The notes below the pieces were generated by a model. The model had not been told where the DNA came from and did no database searches. It saw only the letters and a list, made by a program, of their open reading frames with translations. From Bifidobacteriaceae bacterium NR021 (GTDB lineage Bacteria; Actinomycetota; Actinomycetes; Actinomycetales; Bifidobacteriaceae): a stretch of DNA of 6,397 bases. Positions 6,001-6,397 of the stretch are shown here, one piece after another (within the stretch, counting starts at the first letter, position 1; every line of letters begins with the position of its first letter). Both the position numbers and the translations under genes were made by a program. The stretch covers positions 75,032 to 81,428 of the forward strand of contig NQOP01000005.1 in assembly GCA_003585845.1 (NCBI GenBank), written 5' to 3'.

Positions 6001-6356
6001 CAGATACATTAGATGAAGCACTTAATCAAGTATTTGGCGGAAACTCGGGTGCTTTGGCTGGAGATGCTTCTAATAATTCTTCTTCAAACAATGCTTCTGA
6101 AAGTAATGAATCTAAGGATGCTGATTCTAAAGAAGGTTCTTCTAAAGAAGGTGTCTCTAAGGAAAATGAGTCTAAGAATTCAGAAAAATCTAATTCTATG
6201 AGCAAAAAAGCTAAAGAAGCGCTTAAACGTGCAGCTCAAGCGTTAAAAGATTCTGATTCTGCTATGCGATCCGGAAACTGGGAAGCTTACGGAAAAGCGC
6301 AAAAAGAGCTGAGCGATGCTATTAATGAAGCAATGAAAGAAGAATCAGGTAAGTAG
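3075..6356 (+). CDS. UPF0182 family large membrane protein
   Basis: A 1093-residue envelope protein of the UPF0182 family; molecular function is unknown. The family core starts near residue 90. Seven membrane helices lie at about 91-113, 132-158, 190-208, 247-269, 294-317, 340-358 and 383-401, with the motif MWYSQLGF at 118-125. A large extracytoplasmic domain (about 405-985) follows, with family blocks including PRIYFSPNAPEYSIVG (572-587), WEFDYP (595-600), the YTTSDSYPYSQ region (687-697), NYIRNSVKATVDAYDG (725-740), KHLRYPESLF (777-786), SLVSTYIPAG (848-857), YGKLRLQELP (885-894) and GNLITLPLGGGLVYVEPVYVQ (932-952). The tail has a Ser/Lys/Asn/Glu-rich stretch (991-1043) and a conserved amphipathic helix (1044-1088, GNWEAYGKAQKEL at 1067-1079). 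The start is uncertain: ATG 3075 gives an extra helix (3-21) and a Lys/Asn/Ser linker but has no Shine-Dalgarno; ATG 3291 (1021 residues) has only a weak GAAAGAAA. TAG is followed by a second in-frame stop, TAA. Confidence 0.92.
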   Translation: MLKVIIEIVIGIIWAAAGAYMAKNNKNSKRGKNSKSSKSATSDKNSENVQAYILNDDEKDNNNKLKNERNSSMKIDLNFAKFTNIAKKWQWILAIVVAVIAFVVVATFALAKFITDCMWYSQLGFESVIWIQLAAKVGVWVLYAILMSVFGYLSAALAIKARPSNADGTYIRIKGNVIDLKQGISSKLALHVAGIFSLIVGAVFGFKFYNHWAQILLMFNAQPFGIKDPQFGIDNGFYVFVLPGLRLFISAFVLLLVISLVFSIITHVLMGAIRFSMPIDGKGILSITKRARRQISVWFMLVILSWALQQILDMFALVTLDGPRITGGSYTDMNAGVPGSIAMAVITVLVGSVIAFWFMKSHALSVEAPISVRFKTAVKAWKTPTIALAFMIVCSIVISFAWPALVQRFKVAPNAQELEATYIQRNIDATKFAYGLNNVKKESYNATSKGKSGALSKEAESTAQIRLLDPQVTSPTFRQLQQSKQYYTFADTLSVDKYDIDGVSQDTVIAARELDLAGNDNRNWVNDHTVYTHGYGIVAAYGNKVTTDGQPQFMEYGIPAQGKLTKSQKYEPRIYFSPNAPEYSIVGSPKGTAPWEFDYPTGSQGALTTFNGNGGPSLGNFFSKLLHAIRFGSDQILFSDRVTSESQILYDRDPKTRVSKVAPYLTLDGRVYPAVVDGRVKWIVDGYTTSDSYPYSQMTDFGKVTQDSTTTTSHSIKGLTNQRANYIRNSVKATVDAYDGSVDLYVWDTKDPVIKAWRSIFPGHYHDISKISGDLMKHLRYPESLFKVQRHLLAKYHVDTASQFFSGEDFWQIPVDPTESQKAQKEDILQPPYYLTLQTGDAKKPVFSLVSTYIPAGKSTREILTGFLSVDSDAGDTPGKIGSNYGKLRLQELPKISNVPGPGQAQNNFNANANVSKELNLLESGSTKVKRGNLITLPLGGGLVYVEPVYVQSSGSTSYPLLKKVLVAFGDQVGFADTLDEALNQVFGGNSGALAGDASNNSSSNNASESNESKDADSKEGSSKEGVSKENESKNSEKSNSMSKKAKEALKRAAQALKDSDSAMRSGNWEAYGKAQKELSDAINEAMKEESGK
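3153..3188 (+). repeat. Two-copy 18-bp tandem repeat in the UPF0182 N-terminal linker
   Basis: Units at 3153-3170 and 3171-3188 share AATAGCAAGAG then GCAAA and differ at two of 18 positions. They encode NSKRGK and NSKSSK in a basic, low-complexity linker. The 18-base unit preserves reading frame, so copy-number change would only lengthen or shorten the linker. Confidence 0.6.
6123..6182 (+). repeat. Degenerate 15-bp tandem repeat in the UPF0182 C-terminal tail
   Basis: Four consecutive 15-base units encode DSKEG, SSKEG, VSKEN and ESKNS (residues 1017-1036), built around TCTAAAGAAGGT and variants. They lie in the flexible tail between the extracytoplasmic domain and the terminal helix. The unit is a multiple of three, so expansion or contraction would change tail length without shifting the frame. 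Confidence 0.6.
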
Positions 6357-6397
6357 TAAGTTTTCATTAATATCTCAGTTTGTGAGTTACAAAAGTA

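Noticed and set aside
6013..6201. 62-codon plus-strand frame in the UPF0182 tail
   Set aside because: An out-of-frame Leu/Lys-rich reading of the repetitive tail, which in the main frame matches the family.
6357..6397. CTCA-GTTTG-TGAG hairpin after the UPF0182 stop
   Set aside because: Only four base pairs with no T-run before the window ends; too weak to call a terminator.

Overview
The window looks like chromosomal DNA of a low-GC actinobacterium. A Gardnerella-like member of the Bifidobacteriaceae is my best guess. The reasons are a complete UPF0182 membrane protein (a family found mainly in Actinobacteria and Cyanobacteria) combined with A+T-rich coding DNA, by eye roughly 40-45% G+C in the better-composed genes. 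The genus is an inference from memory of protein style and composition, not from a search.

Layout. Positions 1-719 (minus strand) hold the N-terminal 239 codons of a YeiH/UPF0324-type multi-pass membrane protein, annotated in databases as a putative sulfate exporter; its 3' end lies outside the window. A 239-bp A+T-rich divergent intergenic region (720-958) separates it from a small plus-strand gene of the DUF488/YeaO family (959-1327). That gene is clearly richer in A+T, and in AGA and ATA codons, than its neighbours.

Positions 1328-1646 contain no credible gene. They hold an A+T-rich inverted repeat and then what looks like a regulated 5' leader: a candidate promoter, a G+C-rich folded segment, and a stem plus T-run that resembles an intrinsic terminator, followed by a strong Shine-Dalgarno. 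This leader precedes a uracil permease gene of the UraA/NCS2 family (1647-2936). The permease gene ends with a strong terminator at 2978-3012.

Positions 3075-6356 encode a large UPF0182 protein: seven family-typical membrane helices, a large extracytoplasmic domain, and a Ser/Lys-rich tail ending in a conserved amphipathic helix. Its reading frame continues about 72 codons upstream of the family core and adds a predicted membrane helix plus a Lys/Asn/Ser linker. No Shine-Dalgarno precedes the longest start, so it may be leaderless. The last 41 bases after the UPF0182 stop contain no identifiable feature.

The four genes do not form an obvious pathway. Each appears to have its own transcription signals, and three of them encode membrane proteins. 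The parts most worth a second look are the uraA leader (likely transcription attenuation whose ligand or regulator I cannot identify) and the unusual start region of the UPF0182 gene.
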